A DNA stretch of 64,000 bases from Pantoea conspicua (GCF_002095315.1 NZ_MLFN01000010.1:1-64000); one strand, 5' to 3'. Shown: positions 38,498-49,589, counted from the first letter of the stretch. The notes: a model not told the origin generated them from the sequence alone. A program made the numbers and translations.

Positions 38498-39676
38498 ATG
38501 ACGACTCTCGGAACCGCGCTGCGCCCTTCGGCCACGCGCGTGATGCTATTGGGTTCAGGTGAACTGGGTAAAGAGGTGGCGCTGGAGTGTCAGCGTCTGG
38601 GTGTGGAAGTGATTGCCGTCGATCGCTACGCGGATGCCCCGGCAATGCAGGTGGCACATCGCAGTCATGTAATTAACATGCTGGATGGTGTGGCGCTGGC
38701 CGCGCTGATCGCGCAGGAAAAACCTGACTTCGTGGTGCCGGAAATCGAAGCCATCGCCACCGACACACTGGTTGCGCTGGAGCAGCAGGGACAGCGCGTG
38801 GTGCCGACCGCCCGTGCAGCACAACTGACCATGAATCGCGAAGGCATTCGCCGTCTGGCTGCCGAAGCGCTGTCGCTGCCGACCTCCCGTTACTGCTTCG
38901 CCGACAGCAAAGCGCGTTTCGATCAGGCCGCTGCAGAGATCGGCTTTCCCTGCATCGTGAAACCGGTGATGAGCTCTTCCGGCAAGGGCCAGAGCTTTAT
39001 CCGTGATGCCAGCCAGCTGGACAGCGCATGGGAATATGCACAGCAAGGCGGTCGCGCCGGTGCCGGTCGGGTGATCGTTGAAGGTGTCGTCACGTTTGAT
39101 TTTGAAATTACCCTGCTGACCATCAGTGCGGTAGACGGTATTCATTTCTGCGCACCGATTGGCCATCGTCAGGAAGATGGCGATTACCGTGAATCCTGGC
39201 AACCCCAGCAGATGAGCGATCTGGCGCTGCAGCGGGCGCAGGCGATTGCGGCTCAGGTGGTTGAGGCGCTGGGCGGATACGGTCTGTTTGGCGTTGAGCT
39301 GTTTGTCTGCGGTGATGAGGTGATCTTCAGCGAAGTGTCGCCACGTCCACATGACACCGGCATGGTGACGCTGATTTCACAGGATCTGTCGGAGTTTGCG
39401 CTGCACGTCCGTGCTTTCCTCGGTCTGCCGATTGGCGGCATCCGCCAGTACGGCCCTGCTGCCTCGGCGGTGATCCTGCCGCAGCTGACCAGCCAGAATG
39501 TGCAGTTCGTGAATGTCGAGGCGGCGTTGGGTGCCGGTCTGCAACTCCGTCTGTTCGGCAAGCCAGAGATCAGCGGTCAGCGCCGACTGGGCGTGGCGCT
39601 GGCCAGCGGTGACACCACCACTCAGGCGATTGCACGTGCGGTTGCCAGCGCGGCAGCGGTGACGGTCGAGGGATAA
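38498..39676 (+). CDS. purT: PurT, formate-dependent GAR transformylase
   Basis: ATP-grasp enzyme that makes formyl-GAR from GAR, formate and ATP in purine synthesis, bypassing the folate-dependent PurN. N-terminal [23 protein letters not shown]-binding segment with [12 protein letters not shown] and [15 protein letters not shown]; metal site in [20 protein letters not shown] and [10 protein letters not shown]. 392 residues, as in E. coli. The ATG at 38498 ([15 protein letters not shown]) matches the family; the open frame upstream passes through the PurR box and promoter. Confidence 0.5.
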   Translation: MTTLGTALRPSATRVMLLGSGELGKEVALECQRLGVEVIAVDRYADAPAMQVAHRSHVINMLDGVALAALIAQEKPDFVVPEIEAIATDTLVALEQQGQRVVPTARAAQLTMNREGIRRLAAEALSLPTSRYCFADSKARFDQAAAEIGFPCIVKPVMSSSGKGQSFIRDASQLDSAWEYAQQGGRAGAGRVIVEGVVTFDFEITLLTISAVDGIHFCAPIGHRQEDGDYRESWQPQQMSDLALQRAQAIAAQVVEALGGYGLFGVELFVCGDEVIFSEVSPRPHDTGMVTLISQDLSEFALHVRAFLGLPIGGIRQYGPAASAVILPQLTSQNVQFVNVEAALGAGLQLRLFGKPEISGQRRLGVALASGDTTTQAIARAVASAAAVTVEG

Positions 39677-39680
39677 GATA

Positions 39681-39708
39681 CAGGCGGTGAGCCTGTGCTC
39701 ACCGCCTG
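39681..39708. terminator. Strong hairpin between purT and eda
   Basis: CAGGCGGTGAGC (39681-39692), CTGT loop, GCTCACCGCCTG (39697-39708): perfect 12-base stem between convergent genes, probably bidirectional though the T tracts are poor. Confidence 0.5.
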
Positions 39709-39711
39709 AAC

Positions 39712-40350
39712 TTACTTCGCCCCTTCTACCGCTTCACGCGCCAGTCGGGTAATCCGATCCCAGTCGCCCGCTTCCAGCGCATCGTTAGGCACCAGCCACG
39801 AACCGCCAATGCACAGCACGCTTTTCAGCGCCAGATAATCACGGTAGTTGGCCGGAGAGATACCGCCGGTCGGGCAGAAACGCACCTGTGGGAAAGGCCC
39901 GCCAATCGCCTGCAGCGCTTTCACGCCGCCGTTGGCTTCCGCTGGAAAGAATTTAAATTCACGCAGGCCGTAGTCCATGCCGGTCATCAGTTCTGAAACG
40001 GTGCTGATGCCAGGAATCAACGGAACCGGGCCTTCAACAGCGGCTTTCAGTAACGACTCAGTGACGCCAGGGCTGATGATGAACTGCGCGCCAGCCTCGG
40101 TCACTTCCTGCAGTTGCTGAGGATTAATCACCGTACCCGCGCCAACAATCGCTTCCGGCACTTCTTTAATCATCGCACGCAGCGCATCCATTGCCACCGG
40201 CGTACGCAGCGTGACTTCCAGCACACGGACACCACCCGCGACCAGCGCTTTCGCCATCGGGACCGCATGTTCCAGCTTGTTCACCACGATCACCGGCACG
40301 ACCGGTCCGGTGGTCAGAATCTGTTCAGCACTTGTTTTCCAGTTCTTCAT
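39712..40350 (-). CDS. eda: Eda, KDPG/KHG aldolase
   Basis: Class I aldolase splitting 2-keto-3-deoxy-6-phosphogluconate into pyruvate and glyceraldehyde-3-phosphate. Catalytic Glu in [10 protein letters not shown], phosphate/substrate loop in [13 protein letters not shown] and Schiff-base Lys in [14 protein letters not shown]-terminal [10 protein letters not shown] and CIGGSWLVP. 212 residues. Start 40350 with GGGGAAG upstream. In E. coli edd lies between zwf and eda; here eda is next to zwf with no edd, so it may mainly serve KDG from pectin and uronates under KdgR. Confidence 0.5.
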   Translation of the reverse strand: MKNWKTSAEQILTTGPVVPVIVVNKLEHAVPMAKALVAGGVRVLEVTLRTPVAMDALRAMIKEVPEAIVGAGTVINPQQLQEVTEAGAQFIISPGVTESLLKAAVEGPVPLIPGISTVSELMTGMDYGLREFKFFPAEANGGVKALQAIGGPFPQVRFCPTGGISPANYRDYLALKSVLCIGGSWLVPNDALEAGDWDRITRLAREAVEGAK

Positions 40351-40513
40351 CACTTCCCCTTGCTTGATAACACCGGGATTAGCGGCCCGGTCATGGAGCC
40401 TCGGCTCCTGCCCTGTTAATTGCGCCACTACCATACATGATTCAGTTCCTGAGCGTCCATCGCCCGACGCGTTTTTTGAAACGCCAGTTCACTTTTCTTC
40501 GATCGCACCGGGC

Positions 40514-40540
40514 AAAAAAAAGGCCCGCACGGTGCGGGCC
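40514..40540 (-). terminator. Terminator of zwf
   Basis: Minus-strand GGCCCGCAC, one-base centre, GTGCGGGCC (40522-40540), followed by a run of eight Ts (plus-strand A run from 40514). It separates zwf from eda, so the two are probably not one transcript. Confidence 0.5.
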
Positions 40541-40552
40541 TCAGAGCATCAG

Positions 40553-42028
40553 TTATTCAAATTCGTTCCACGAACGACCATCGCGGGTGATCATCGCTAC
40601 CGAGGCAACCGGGCCCCAGGTGCCAGCCTGATACGGCTTGGAGGAGTCGCCATCTGCCGCCCAGGCTTCAATGATGGAATCGACATAGGTCCAGGCCGCT
40701 TCCACTTCGTCACGACGGACAAACAGCGCCTGAATGCCGCGCATACTTTCCAGCAGCAGACGCTCATAAGCATCCGCCAGATGCGACTGGTTGAAGGTTT
40801 CGGAGTAGCTCAGATCCAGCTTGGTGGTCTGCAGCTTATGCTTGTGGTCGAGGCCTGGCACTTTGTTCAGGATCTCGATATCCACCCCTTCATCCGGTTG
40901 CAGACGAATGGTCAGCTTGTTCTGCGGCAGTTCTGAGTAAGAATCTTTAAACAGGTTCATCTCAGGGTTTTTGAAGTAAACCACCACTTCGGAACATTTG
41001 GTCGGTAACCGTTTACCGGTGCGCAAATAGAATGGCACGCCCGCCCAGCGCCAGTTATCGATATCCACCCGGATGGCGACGAAGGTTTCAGTGGCGCTGG
41101 ATTTGTTAGCGCCCTCTTCTTCGAGGTAGCCCGGCACTTTTTTACCCTGCACAAAGCCGGCGGTGTACTGACCGCGTACGGTTTTCTCACGCACGTTGGT
41201 CTGATCGATGCGGCGCAGCGAACGCAGAACCTTCACTTTTTCATCACGGATGCTGTCAGCGCTGAGATCGGAAGGCGGCGACATGGCGATCATGGTCAGA
41301 ATCTGCAACAGGTGGTTCTGGATCATGTCACGCATCTGGCCAGCTTTGTCAAAATATCCCCAGCGGCCCTCAATCCCGACCTCTTCCGCCACGGTGATCT
41401 GCACGTGGTCGATGGTGCGGTTATCCCAGTTATTCACGAAAATCGAGTTAGCAAAGCGCAGCGCCAGCAGATTCAGCACCGTCTCTTTACCCAGATAGTG
41501 GTCAATACGGAACACCTGGCTCTCATCGAAGTATTCACCGACGCTGTCGTTAATTTCCTGCGAGGTTTCCAGTGAGGTACCGAGTGGCTTTTCCATCACC
41601 ACGCGCGCCGGTTTGTCATTCAGCTTCGCGGTGCCAAGACCCTGACAGATAGCACCAAAGGTGCTCGGTGGCATGGCGAAATAGTTGATGGTGGTGCGTT
41701 TCTTCTGATCCAGCATCTTGCCCAGTTTCGGGAAGTGCGTGGTGTCATTGACATCGAGGTTGCAGAAGTCGAGACGACCGCTGAGCTTATCCCACAGCGC
41801 TTCGTCAATTTTCTCCTTCATGAAGGTTTCCAGCGCTTCACGTACCACTTTGGTGTATTCCGCTTTGTCCCACTCGGCGCGGCCTACGCCAATGATGCGG
41901 GTCTCTTCGTGAATCTGACCCGCTTTTTCTAACTGATACAATGAAGGCAACAGTTTACGGCGTGCAAGATCGCCTTTGGCACCGAAAATCACCAGATCGC
42001 ATGCCTGGGCTGTTTGTGTAACCGCCAT
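40553..42028 (-). CDS. zwf: Zwf, glucose-6-phosphate 1-dehydrogenase
   Basis: NADP-dependent first step of the oxidative pentose phosphate pathway. N-terminal nucleotide motif [20 protein letters not shown] and active-site signature [13 protein letters not shown] with the catalytic His and Lys; [14 protein letters not shown] follows later. 491 residues, exactly the E. coli length. Divergent from hexR, whose product represses zwf in related bacteria. Confidence 0.5.
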   Translation of the reverse strand: MAVTQTAQACDLVIFGAKGDLARRKLLPSLYQLEKAGQIHEETRIIGVGRAEWDKAEYTKVVREALETFMKEKIDEALWDKLSGRLDFCNLDVNDTTHFPKLGKMLDQKKRTTINYFAMPPSTFGAICQGLGTAKLNDKPARVVMEKPLGTSLETSQEINDSVGEYFDESQVFRIDHYLGKETVLNLLALRFANSIFVNNWDNRTIDHVQITVAEEVGIEGRWGYFDKAGQMRDMIQNHLLQILTMIAMSPPSDLSADSIRDEKVKVLRSLRRIDQTNVREKTVRGQYTAGFVQGKKVPGYLEEEGANKSSATETFVAIRVDIDNWRWAGVPFYLRTGKRLPTKCSEVVVYFKNPEMNLFKDSYSELPQNKLTIRLQPDEGVDIEILNKVPGLDHKHKLQTTKLDLSYSETFNQSHLADAYERLLLESMRGIQALFVRRDEVEAAWTYVDSIIEAWAADGDSSKPYQAGTWGPVASVAMITRDGRSWNEFE

Positions 42029-42393
42029 TTTCCTCTCCTCGTTGCAGGATAATCCGATGGTGATGCATCCTCTGCCACCGGGTCCAGGTTGTTATTCTCT
42101 TTCAGCACAATGTACTTTTTTCCCCGCGCCAGGTAAACCGACTCGCCGGGTCAACCGCATTCACTCTGTACCGGATAGTGTCAGCGCGCGTGATGACACG
42201 TGCGCATTTCTGCTTTTTTCTGTGTCTGATGTTGTCAGACAAAATCTGGCACCGCTCAAAGTATGCCAAAAAAAAGCGCGTCCGGCTTATCCGCCCTTGC
42301 GCCCGACCCGCGCTAACGCGATATAGTCTCTGTTATCGGGTGCCGGCGACAGCAATAATTGAAATCGATAAAAGTGATAATGGTCATCCACTT
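42029..42393. other. Divergent zwf-hexR regulatory region
   Basis: 365 bases without a supported gene; must hold the zwf and hexR promoters. I looked for a HexR palindrome and found no convincing one. Open frames extending hexR to 42178 are not conserved. Confidence 0.5.
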
Positions 42394-43272
42394 ATGAATA
42401 TGCTGGAAAAGATTGAGGCGCAGCAGGCTGCGTTAAGTAAAGCGGAACAGAAAGTGGCCGGACAGATTCTGGCAGCGCCGCAGGCTGCAATGCATTCCAG
42501 CATTGCCACGCTGGCGCGCGCGGCGGGCGTCAGCGAACCCACGGTTAACCGTTTCTGCCATCGGTTAGGTGCGCGCGGTTTTCCGGACTTCAAACTGCAA
42601 CTGGCGCAAAGCCTGGTAAAAGGCAGCAGCTGGGTCAGCCGTGGCGTTGAACAGCACGACGATGTGGAAAACTACAGCCATAAGATTTTTGATTCGGCGC
42701 TGGCTGGTCTGCAACAGGTCCGCAACCGGCTGGACGCCGCGCGTCTGCAGCAGGCGGTCACACTGCTGACCGGGGCAGATAAACTCGCCTTTTTTGGCCT
42801 GGGCGCTTCCGCGGTAGTGGCGCATGACGCCTTCACAAAATTTCTGCGCTTTGATTTGCCGGTCTTCTGGTCGGACGATATTGTGATCCAGCGCATGAGT
42901 TGTATAAATAGTCGAGCCGGTGACGTTTTTGTTCTCATTTCACATACTGGCCGCACAAAAAATATGGTAGAACTGGCTCGCCTGGCCCGTGTAAACGGTT
43001 CCACCGTTATTGCCATCACCTCTGCCGACTCGCCCCTTGCCGACGAAGCCGCGCTGGCTTTAGTGCTTGATGTACCGGAAGATACTGATGTCTATCTACC
43101 GATGGTGTCGCGCCTGGCGCAGTTGACCGTGATCGATGTGTTGGCGACCGGTTTTACCCTGGAACGCGGAACGCCCTTCCGGGAAAACCTCAAGCGCGTT
43201 AAACAGGCGCTGAAAGCGTCGCGTTACGAAAAGCACGCCATTCGGGAAAAAGATACACAACAAAATAATTAA
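42394..43272 (+). CDS. hexR: HexR, RpiR-family regulator of central carbon genes
   Basis: KDPG-responsive repressor of zwf, eda, pyk and related genes in relatives. N-terminal RpiR helix-turn-helix (residues about 1-77, with GVSEPTVNRFCHRLG) and C-terminal SIS sugar-phosphate domain (about 128-245, with FFGLGASAVVAHDA and ISHTGRTKNMVELA). 292 residues. The ATG at 42394 (MNMLEKIEAQQ) matches the E. coli start. Sits between two of its likely targets, zwf and pykA. Confidence 0.5.
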   Translation: MNMLEKIEAQQAALSKAEQKVAGQILAAPQAAMHSSIATLARAAGVSEPTVNRFCHRLGARGFPDFKLQLAQSLVKGSSWVSRGVEQHDDVENYSHKIFDSALAGLQQVRNRLDAARLQQAVTLLTGADKLAFFGLGASAVVAHDAFTKFLRFDLPVFWSDDIVIQRMSCINSRAGDVFVLISHTGRTKNMVELARLARVNGSTVIAITSADSPLADEAALALVLDVPEDTDVYLPMVSRLAQLTVIDVLATGFTLERGTPFRENLKRVKQALKASRYEKHAIREKDTQQNN

Positions 43273-43379
43273 CATCACATTTACAATGTGAGTCGTATCA
43301 CAACCCATCGATCATATAGAATAGCTAACCATGCCGCGTCCGGAGATCAGGACCGGCTTATTTGTTAACGGAGTCCTTC

Positions 43380-44822
43380 ATGTCAAGACGTCTCAGAAGA
43401 ACCAAGATCGTAACAACCCTCGGCCCGGCTACCGATCGTGATAATAACCTCGAAAAAATCATCGCGGCTGGCGCTAACGTTGTACGACTCAACTTCTCCC
43501 ACGGCACGCCAGAAGATCACCAGATACGTGCAGATAAAGTGCGCGAGATTGCAGCAAAACTGGGTCGCCATGTTGCGATCCTCGGTGACCTGCAGGGTCC
43601 AAAAATTCGCGTTTCTACCTTCAAAGAAGGCAAAGTTTTCCTCAACATCGGCGATCGTTTCCTGCTGGATGCCAGCCTGGGTAAAGGCGAAGGCGACAAA
43701 GAGCGCGTCGGTATCGACTATAAAGGCCTGCCGGCCGACGTGGTGCCTGGCGACATCCTGCTGCTGGATGATGGTCGCGTGCAGCTCAAGGTGCTGGAAG
43801 TACAGGAGATGAAAGTGTTCACCGAAGTCACCGTCGGTGGCCCGCTGTCGAACAATAAAGGGATTAACAAGCTGGGCGGCGGCCTGTCGGCTGAAGCGCT
43901 GACTGAAAAAGACAAAGCGGACATCATCACCGCCGCGAAAATTAAGGTCGACTATCTGGCGGTCTCCTTCCCGCGCTGTGGCGAAGACATGAACTATGCG
44001 CGTCGTCTGGCCCGTGAAGCGGGTTGCGATGCCAAACTGGTGGCGAAAGTAGAACGTGCCGAAGCGGTGGCCAGTCAGGAAGCGATGGATGACATTATTC
44101 TCGCCTCTGATGTGGTGATGGTCGCGCGTGGCGATCTCGGCGTGGAAATTGGCGATCCGGAACTGGTCGGGATTCAGAAGGCGTTAATTCGTCGCGCCCG
44201 CCAGCTCAACCGCACCATCATCACCGCCACCCAGATGATGGAATCGATGATCACCAACCCGATGCCGACCCGTGCAGAAGTCATGGACGTGGCAAACGCC
44301 GTGCTCGACGGAACCGATGCCGTGATGCTGTCGGCTGAAACCGCCGCCGGTCAGTATCCGGCAGAAACCGTCTCGGCAATGGCTAAGGTCTGCCTTGGCG
44401 CAGAGAAGATCCCCAGCGTTAACGTCTCTAAACACCGTCTGGATGTGCAGTTCGACAACGTAGAAGAAGCCATTGCGATGTCGTCGATGTATGCCGCTAA
44501 CCACCTGCAGGGTGTAACCGCCATCATCACCATGACCGAATCGGGCCGTACGCCGCTGATGACGTCCCGTATCACCTCGGGCCTGCCGATTTTCGCCATG
44601 TCGCGTCATGAGCGCACCCTGAATCTGACCGCGCTCTATCGCGGTGTGACGCCGGTGTTCTTTGACAGTAACAATGACGGCGTGGCAGCGGCACACGATG
44701 CCGTTAATCTGCTGCGTGATAAAGGCTTCCTGGTTTCAGGCGACCTGGTGATTGTCACTCAGGGCGACGTCATGGGCGCCACCGGCACCACTAATACCAC
44801 TCGCGTACTGCGCGTGGATTAA
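43380..44822 (+). CDS. pykA: PykA, pyruvate kinase II
   Basis: Makes ATP and pyruvate from phosphoenolpyruvate; the AMP-activated isozyme. N-terminal [15 protein letters not shown] and [12 protein letters not shown], active-site signature with Lys in [15 protein letters not shown], and [15 protein letters not shown] segment [12 protein letters not shown]. 480 residues, same as E. coli. ATG at 43380 with GGAG 6 bases upstream; the frame open to 43362 is not conserved. Ends at a strong terminator, so monocistronic. Confidence 0.5.
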   Translation: MSRRLRRTKIVTTLGPATDRDNNLEKIIAAGANVVRLNFSHGTPEDHQIRADKVREIAAKLGRHVAILGDLQGPKIRVSTFKEGKVFLNIGDRFLLDASLGKGEGDKERVGIDYKGLPADVVPGDILLLDDGRVQLKVLEVQEMKVFTEVTVGGPLSNNKGINKLGGGLSAEALTEKDKADIITAAKIKVDYLAVSFPRCGEDMNYARRLAREAGCDAKLVAKVERAEAVASQEAMDDIILASDVVMVARGDLGVEIGDPELVGIQKALIRRARQLNRTIITATQMMESMITNPMPTRAEVMDVANAVLDGTDAVMLSAETAAGQYPAETVSAMAKVCLGAEKIPSVNVSKHRLDVQFDNVEEAIAMSSMYAANHLQGVTAIITMTESGRTPLMTSRITSGLPIFAMSRHERTLNLTALYRGVTPVFFDSNNDGVAAAHDAVNLLRDKGFLVSGDLVIVTQGDVMGATGTTNTTRVLRVD

Positions 44823-44859
44823 TTAACACCGGGTTGAGATTGCCAGTGTAGAATAAAAG

Positions 44860-44890
44860 ACGCGACTGCCTGCCAGTCGCGTTTTCTTTT
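44860..44890 (+). terminator. Terminator of pykA
   Basis: ACGCGACTG (44860-44868), 5-base loop, CAGTCGCGT (44874-44882), then TTTCTTTT. Perfect 9-base stem. Confidence 0.5.
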
Positions 44891-44906
44891 CTGACAAGGA
44901 GGCCAG

Positions 44907-46139
44907 ATGGCCCGTTTTCACCCCATCAGCCAGCTGACCGGCCGGGTACTGTTATTTCCTCTGGCGTTAGTGTTATTCGAATTTGCCACCTACATTGCTC
45001 ATGACATGATCCAGCCGGGTATGCTGATCGTCACGGCAGAATTTAACGTCGGCCCGGAATGGGTCTCCACCTCGCTGACCGCCTACCTGATTGGCGGCGT
45101 GGTGCTGCAATGGCTGCTGGGCCCGCTTTCCGATAAGTTTGGCCGCCGTCCGGTCATGCTGTTCGGTATCCTGTTTTTTGCTGCCGCCTGTCTGCTGACT
45201 AACTGGGTCAGCTCTATCGAAGAGTTTGTCAGCCTGCGCTTTGTGCAGGGGATCAGCCTGTGCTTTATCGGTGCGGTCGGCTATGCCGCGATTCAGGAGG
45301 CGTTTGATGAAGCGCTGGCGGTGCGGATGATGGCGCTGATGGCGAATGTCGCACTGCTGGCCCCACTGGCCGGTCCGCTGGCGGGTGCCGCCTGGCTCAC
45401 CGTGGGCAGCTGGCGCAGCATGTTCTGGCTGTTCGCTGCCTGTAGCCTGCTGGCCTTTGTGGTGCTGTGGCGGGTGATGCCGGAAACCGCTGGCGATCGC
45501 AGCCATTCGATAGCGCTGCCGAATCTGGCGCGCAACTACGGTCGCCTGATAAAAGATCGGCTGGTGATGACGGGTTCGTTCGCTATCGGCCTGGTGTTTA
45601 TCCCGATTCTGACCTGGGTGGCGCTGTCGCCGGTGATCCTGATGCATGACGAAGGGCTGTCGCGTATGCAGTATGCGTTGCTGCAGCTGCCGGTGTTCCT
45701 GGCGATGATCGCCGGTAATCTGACGCTGAGTAAGCTGGCAGGACGGGTGCCGATTGAGCAGCCGGTGAAGTTAGCCGCCTGGCCTATCCTTATCGGGCTG
45801 AGCCTGGCCCTGGTGGCGAGCCTGCTGAACAGTCACGGCTATCTGCTGATTACCGCCGGTCTCAGCCTGTACGCTTTTGGCGCGGGCATGGTCAATGCCG
45901 GGCTCTACCGCCTGACGCTTTACGCCAGTGACGAAGGCAAGGGCAGCGTGGCGGCGATGCTGGGAATGATCAGCATTCTGACGCTGGCTATCGGCATTGA
46001 ACTGGCGAAAAGTGGCTACTTCAGTGGCGGCACGCTGTGGTTCTGTCTGATTAACTTTATCAGCGGGGTGTTGTGGTTTGGTCTGGTGATTGTGTTTATG
46101 CGGGAACGCAAACGTCGCAGTAAGCTGGAAGCACTCTGA
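44907..46139 (+). CDS. mdfA: MdfA-like multidrug/proton antiporter
   Basis: Twelve-helix MFS exporter of 410 residues, clearly homologous to E. coli MdfA. Helix 1 carries the two functional acids in LFEFATYIAHDMIQPGML (Glu and Asp corresponding to E26 and D34); motif A is WLLGPLSDKFGRRPVML; the conserved LRFVQGISLCFIGAVGYAAI follows. Several stretches diverge from MdfA, so this may be a paralogue with a different drug range. Ribosome site AAGGAGG. In K-12 mdfA is elsewhere; here it lies between pykA and lpxM, with terminators on both sides. Confidence 0.5.
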   Translation: MARFHPISQLTGRVLLFPLALVLFEFATYIAHDMIQPGMLIVTAEFNVGPEWVSTSLTAYLIGGVVLQWLLGPLSDKFGRRPVMLFGILFFAAACLLTNWVSSIEEFVSLRFVQGISLCFIGAVGYAAIQEAFDEALAVRMMALMANVALLAPLAGPLAGAAWLTVGSWRSMFWLFAACSLLAFVVLWRVMPETAGDRSHSIALPNLARNYGRLIKDRLVMTGSFAIGLVFIPILTWVALSPVILMHDEGLSRMQYALLQLPVFLAMIAGNLTLSKLAGRVPIEQPVKLAAWPILIGLSLALVASLLNSHGYLLITAGLSLYAFGAGMVNAGLYRLTLYASDEGKGSVAAMLGMISILTLAIGIELAKSGYFSGGTLWFCLINFISGVLWFGLVIVFMRERKRRSKLEAL

Positions 46140-46140
46140 G

Positions 46141-46166
46141 AAAAAGGCCGCATCAGCGGCCTTTTT
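46141..46166. terminator. Bidirectional terminator, mdfA/lpxM
   Basis: AAAAAGGCCGC (46141-46151), ATCA loop, GCGGCCTTTTT (46156-46166); perfect stem with A and T tracts, placed between convergent genes. Confidence 0.5.
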
Positions 46167-46167
46167 G

Positions 46168-47142
46168 CTATTTGCGCGGGTAGAGTTCTTTGCGCGAATA
46201 GGGCTCGATATCGTCGTCTTTGCGCGTTTTCAGCAGTTTCAGGATCCAGGTGTACTGTTCCGGATGCGGGCGCACGAAAATTTCGACTTCTTCATTCATC
46301 CGGCGCGCCAGTTGATGGTCATCCGCTTCCAGCAGATCGTCCATCGGTGGCCGCACATAGATTTCCAGCTTATGCGTGTCGCTGTTATAGACCGGAAACA
46401 ACGGGACAACGCGGGCGCGGCACAGCTTCATCAAACGGCCCAGTGCCGGCAGCGTCGCTTTATAAGTGGCGAAAAAGTCCACGAACTCGCTGTGCTCCGG
46501 GCCATGATCCTGATCGGGCAGATAGTAGCCCCAGTAGCCCTGGCGGATCGAACTGATAAAGGGTTTGATACCGTCATTGCGGGCATGTAACCGGCCGCCA
46601 TAACGGCGACGCGCGGTATTCCAGGCATAGTCCATCAGCGGATCGCTCTGGTTATGGAACATCGCCGCCATTTTCTGCCCTTCCGATGCCAGCAGCATCG
46701 CGGGAATATCCACCGCCCAGCCGTGTGGTACCAGAAAAATGACGTTCTGTTGTTCAGCCTGCATCTGATCGATAATCTCGCGGCCATGCCACTCTACGCG
46801 CTCACGGATGCGTGCCGGATCGCGCAGCACTAACTCGGTCATCATTGCCATTGCCTGCGGTGCCGTGGCGAACATCTCGTCAACCAGCGTGGCACGCTGG
46901 GTCTCGCTCAGTTCCGGCAGGCAATAGTAGAGATTAATCAGGGCGCGGCGACGCGCGCCTTTCGCCAGCTTGCCGGCAAAGCGGCCTAAACGACCCAGCA
47001 ACGGATCGCGCACTTTGGGCGGTAACATCGCCATACCAGCCAGTCCACCAATCGCCAGCCAGCTTCCCCAGTATTCAGGTTTGAGAAATGAACGTTCAAA
47101 AACGGGAATAAATTCAGCGTTATTTTTTTTTCGGGTTTCCAT
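46168..47142 (-). CDS. lpxM: LpxM, lipid A myristoyltransferase
   Basis: Late acyltransferase adding the second secondary acyl chain to Kdo2-lipid A at the inner-membrane cytoplasmic face. The HX4D catalytic motif is intact in [14 protein letters not shown]; the N-terminal hydrophobic patch ([17 protein letters not shown]) anchors it. 324 residues, like E. coli LpxM (MsbB). GMC-like [18 protein letters not shown] and [19 protein letters not shown] match the family. Followed on the left by a bidirectional terminator; upstream lies mepM with its own terminator. Confidence 0.5.
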   Translation of the reverse strand: METRKKNNAEFIPVFERSFLKPEYWGSWLAIGGLAGMAMLPPKVRDPLLGRLGRFAGKLAKGARRRALINLYYCLPELSETQRATLVDEMFATAPQAMAMMTELVLRDPARIRERVEWHGREIIDQMQAEQQNVIFLVPHGWAVDIPAMLLASEGQKMAAMFHNQSDPLMDYAWNTARRRYGGRLHARNDGIKPFISSIRQGYWGYYLPDQDHGPEHSEFVDFFATYKATLPALGRLMKLCRARVVPLFPVYNSDTHKLEIYVRPPMDDLLEADDHQLARRMNEEVEIFVRPHPEQYTWILKLLKTRKDDDIEPYSRKELYPRK

Positions 47143-47213
47143 GCACTCGCCTCAAGCAATGACCGGCTTATGATAGTGACGACGGGCAAATTTGCAATCA
47201 TCGTGCGCCAGAT

Positions 47214-47242
47214 AGAAAAAACCGACGGGATTGCCGTCGGTT
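47214..47242 (-). terminator. Terminator of mepM
   Basis: Plus-strand AACCGACGG (47220-47228), 5-base loop, CCGTCGGTT (47234-47242), with an A run (47216-47221) giving the T tract on the minus strand, 24 bases beyond the mepM stop. Confidence 0.5.
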
Positions 47243-47266
47243 TCTGTGCGATTTGGCGAAATTCGC

Positions 47267-48598
47267 TTATTTCAGACCCAGCTGCGGCAGCCAGGATTTC
47301 ACCTGCGCCATGTACTGGCTGCGATCTTTGCCGGTCAGACCTTCCATCCGCGGCAGCTTCGCCGTTAACGGGTTGACCGCCTGATTATTGATCCAGATTT
47401 CAAAGTGCAGATGTGGTCCGGTTGAGCGACCGGTGTTACCTGACAGCCCGATGCGATCGCCGCGCTTCACTTTTTGTCCCGGCTTCACCAGCACTTTCTT
47501 CATGTGCATGTAGCGCGTCATGTACTGACGACCGTGACGGATCGCCACGTAGTTACCGGCCGCCCCGCCATTCTTCGCCACCACAATCTCCCCGTCGCCC
47601 ACTGCCAGCACTGGCGTGCCGATCGGCAGCGCAAAGTCGACGCCTTTATGCGGCGCGATGCGTCCGGTCACCGGGTTGAGACGGCGCGGGTTGAAGTTAG
47701 ATGAGACGCGATACTGCTTCACCGTCGGGAAGCGCATGAAGCCGCGCGCCAGGCCGGAACCGTTGCGATCGTAGAATTTGCCATCTTCGGCACGAAAGGC
47801 GTAATAGTCTTTGCCGCCGCTTCGCAGGCGTACCCCGAGCAGCTGACTTTGGGCACTTTTGCCGTCGAGCATTTCACGTGACATTAAGACACTGAACTGA
47901 TCGCCGGCCCGCAGCTTACGGAAATCCATCTGCCACTGCAGCGCCTTAATGACAGCACTGGCTTCGGCACTGCTTAACCCGGCACGCTGGGCACTGGCGG
48001 CAAAACTGCCGCGCACTTCGCCCTGCAGCACGCTGTTGCGCCACTCCCCCTTCTGCATCTCCGCGTCCATTTTAAAGCCACCTTTGTCGGTGCGCTCATA
48101 GGTACGGGTTTCGCGACGGGAGATCTCCCAGCTCAGGGTTTTCAGGCTGCCGTCATCGGCCAGGGTCCAGCTCAGCTGCTGCCCGACCTGCAGATTGCGT
48201 AAATCACGGTCACTGACCACCAGCGAATTGATGTCGCCAATGTCGATGCCATACTGATTCAGTGCACTGCTCAGCGTATCGCCGGAGGAGACGGTGTATT
48301 CATGAACGCCTGGTGTTTCAGGTACGCCGGTATCGACATCGTCCGCAGGCAGCTCTTCATCCGGTTCCGGTGTGCTTTGATCAATCGGCTCACTGGCTTC
48401 CGGCAGCAGCGTGCGGAGTTCATTTTTATCCAGCTCGATGGTTTTGACGATAGGCGTCACATCATCGGTGGGGTGATAAACGTAAGGCCGCCAGACGGCG
48501 ACGGCCAGTGTCACAACAGTTAAAGAACCCAGCATAACGCGGTGGGGGCGCGGCAAATTATTAAATGCGAGGGCGACAGAGCGGGCTATCTGCTGCAC
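47267..48598 (-). CDS. mepM: MepM, peptidoglycan DD-endopeptidase
   Basis: Zinc endopeptidase cutting meso-DAP to D-Ala cross-links, allowing insertion of new cell wall. One N-terminal membrane anchor (residues about 22-37), an OapA/LysM-like region (about 97-145, with YTVSSGDTLSSALNQYG) and a C-terminal M23 LytM domain with zinc ligands in HKGVDFALP and GPHLHFEIW. 443 residues, near E. coli's 440. znuA lies 13 bases upstream on the same strand, so read-through from the Zur-controlled promoter is possible; zinc uptake and a zinc wall enzyme are thereby neighbours, as in E. coli. Confidence 0.5.
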   Translation of the reverse strand: MQQIARSVALAFNNLPRPHRVMLGSLTVVTLAVAVWRPYVYHPTDDVTPIVKTIELDKNELRTLLPEASEPIDQSTPEPDEELPADDVDTGVPETPGVHEYTVSSGDTLSSALNQYGIDIGDINSLVVSDRDLRNLQVGQQLSWTLADDGSLKTLSWEISRRETRTYERTDKGGFKMDAEMQKGEWRNSVLQGEVRGSFAASAQRAGLSSAEASAVIKALQWQMDFRKLRAGDQFSVLMSREMLDGKSAQSQLLGVRLRSGGKDYYAFRAEDGKFYDRNGSGLARGFMRFPTVKQYRVSSNFNPRRLNPVTGRIAPHKGVDFALPIGTPVLAVGDGEIVVAKNGGAAGNYVAIRHGRQYMTRYMHMKKVLVKPGQKVKRGDRIGLSGNTGRSTGPHLHFEIWINNQAVNPLTAKLPRMEGLTGKDRSQYMAQVKSWLPQLGLK

Positions 48599-48611
48599 TT
48601 TTACCTATTCC

Positions 48612-49559
48612 TCATGCTCCATTCAGGCAGCTTGCATACTGGCTCGACAGCTGTGAGAGGAATTTCACATAGCTATCTTTAGCTAAGCTGATGTCTGTTC
48701 CCAGCGGATCGAGCGTACCTTTACGCACCTGCGTTCCGCGGGCGACAGCATCGATGACTGCTGGCCTGAATTGTGGCTCAGCAAAGACGCAGACCGCCTT
48801 TTGCTCAACCAACTGTGTTCGTATTTGGTGTAAACGCTGAGCGCCCGGTTGAATCTCAGGATTGACGGTAAAATGCCCGGCGGGCGAGAGACCGTAGTGT
48901 TTTTCAAAGTACGTGTAAGCGTCGTGAAAAACGAAATATCCTTTATTTCTGACCGGCGCGAGTTGTGCGCTAACGCGTTTGTCCGTATCCGCCAAAGCTA
49001 CCTCAAACTGCTGGAGGTTGGCGTCAAGTTTGGCTTTATCTTGCGGCATAAGTTCCAATAATTTTTCATGGATTGCAACCGCGGTTTTCCGTGCTATCTC
49101 CGGCGACAACCACAGGTGCATATTAAACTCGCCGTGATGATGATGATGGGCCTCGGCGTCTGCGGCTTCGGATTTTTCTGCTTCGTGTTCATCTTCATCT
49201 TCCCCACCGCTAATCAATAGCGGTTTAACCCCATTAATATCGGCCATCGACAGATTTTTTTTAGCCGGTAGTTCAGCCACAGATTTCGCCATAAAGGCTT
49301 CCATTTCAGGCCCGACCCATACGACTAAGTCCGCGTTTTTTATACGTTTTGCATCAGAAGGACGCAGTGCGTAATCGTGCTCTGAGGCCCCGTCCGGCAG
49401 CAGAACCTCGACCGGAGTCACGCCATCGGCAATCGCCGCCGCGATAAAACCGACCGGTTTAAGTGAAGCAACCACATTGGCGTGTGCTGCAAAGGTAAAT
49501 GAAGCTGTAGCGGATAAAGCAGTTAAGGCGAAAAGTGCGCCTTTTTTAATATGTAACAT
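48612..49559 (-). CDS. znuA: ZnuA, periplasmic zinc-binding protein
   Basis: Captures zinc for the ZnuBC ABC importer. Signal peptide (residues 1-27, [17 protein letters not shown]), zinc ligands in [10 protein letters not shown] and NMHLWLSPE, and [13 protein letters not shown], plus a flexible acidic, His-rich loop (about 120-148, with five consecutive His) typical of ZnuA. 315 residues. Divergent from znuCB across a Zur box, so induced by zinc starvation. Confidence 0.5.
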   Translation of the reverse strand: MLHIKKGALFALTALSATASFTFAAHANVVASLKPVGFIAAAIADGVTPVEVLLPDGASEHDYALRPSDAKRIKNADLVVWVGPEMEAFMAKSVAELPAKKNLSMADINGVKPLLISGGEDEDEHEAEKSEAADAEAHHHHHGEFNMHLWLSPEIARKTAVAIHEKLLELMPQDKAKLDANLQQFEVALADTDKRVSAQLAPVRNKGYFVFHDAYTYFEKHYGLSPAGHFTVNPEIQPGAQRLHQIRTQLVEQKAVCVFAEPQFRPAVIDAVARGTQVRKGTLDPLGTDISLAKDSYVKFLSQLSSQYASCLNGA

Positions 49560-49589
49560 TATGCGTCATTCCATCGTGACCAGAAGGTG

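Noticed and set aside
42029..42393. HexR operator between zwf and hexR
   Set aside because: Expected from family knowledge, but no convincing palindrome was seen.
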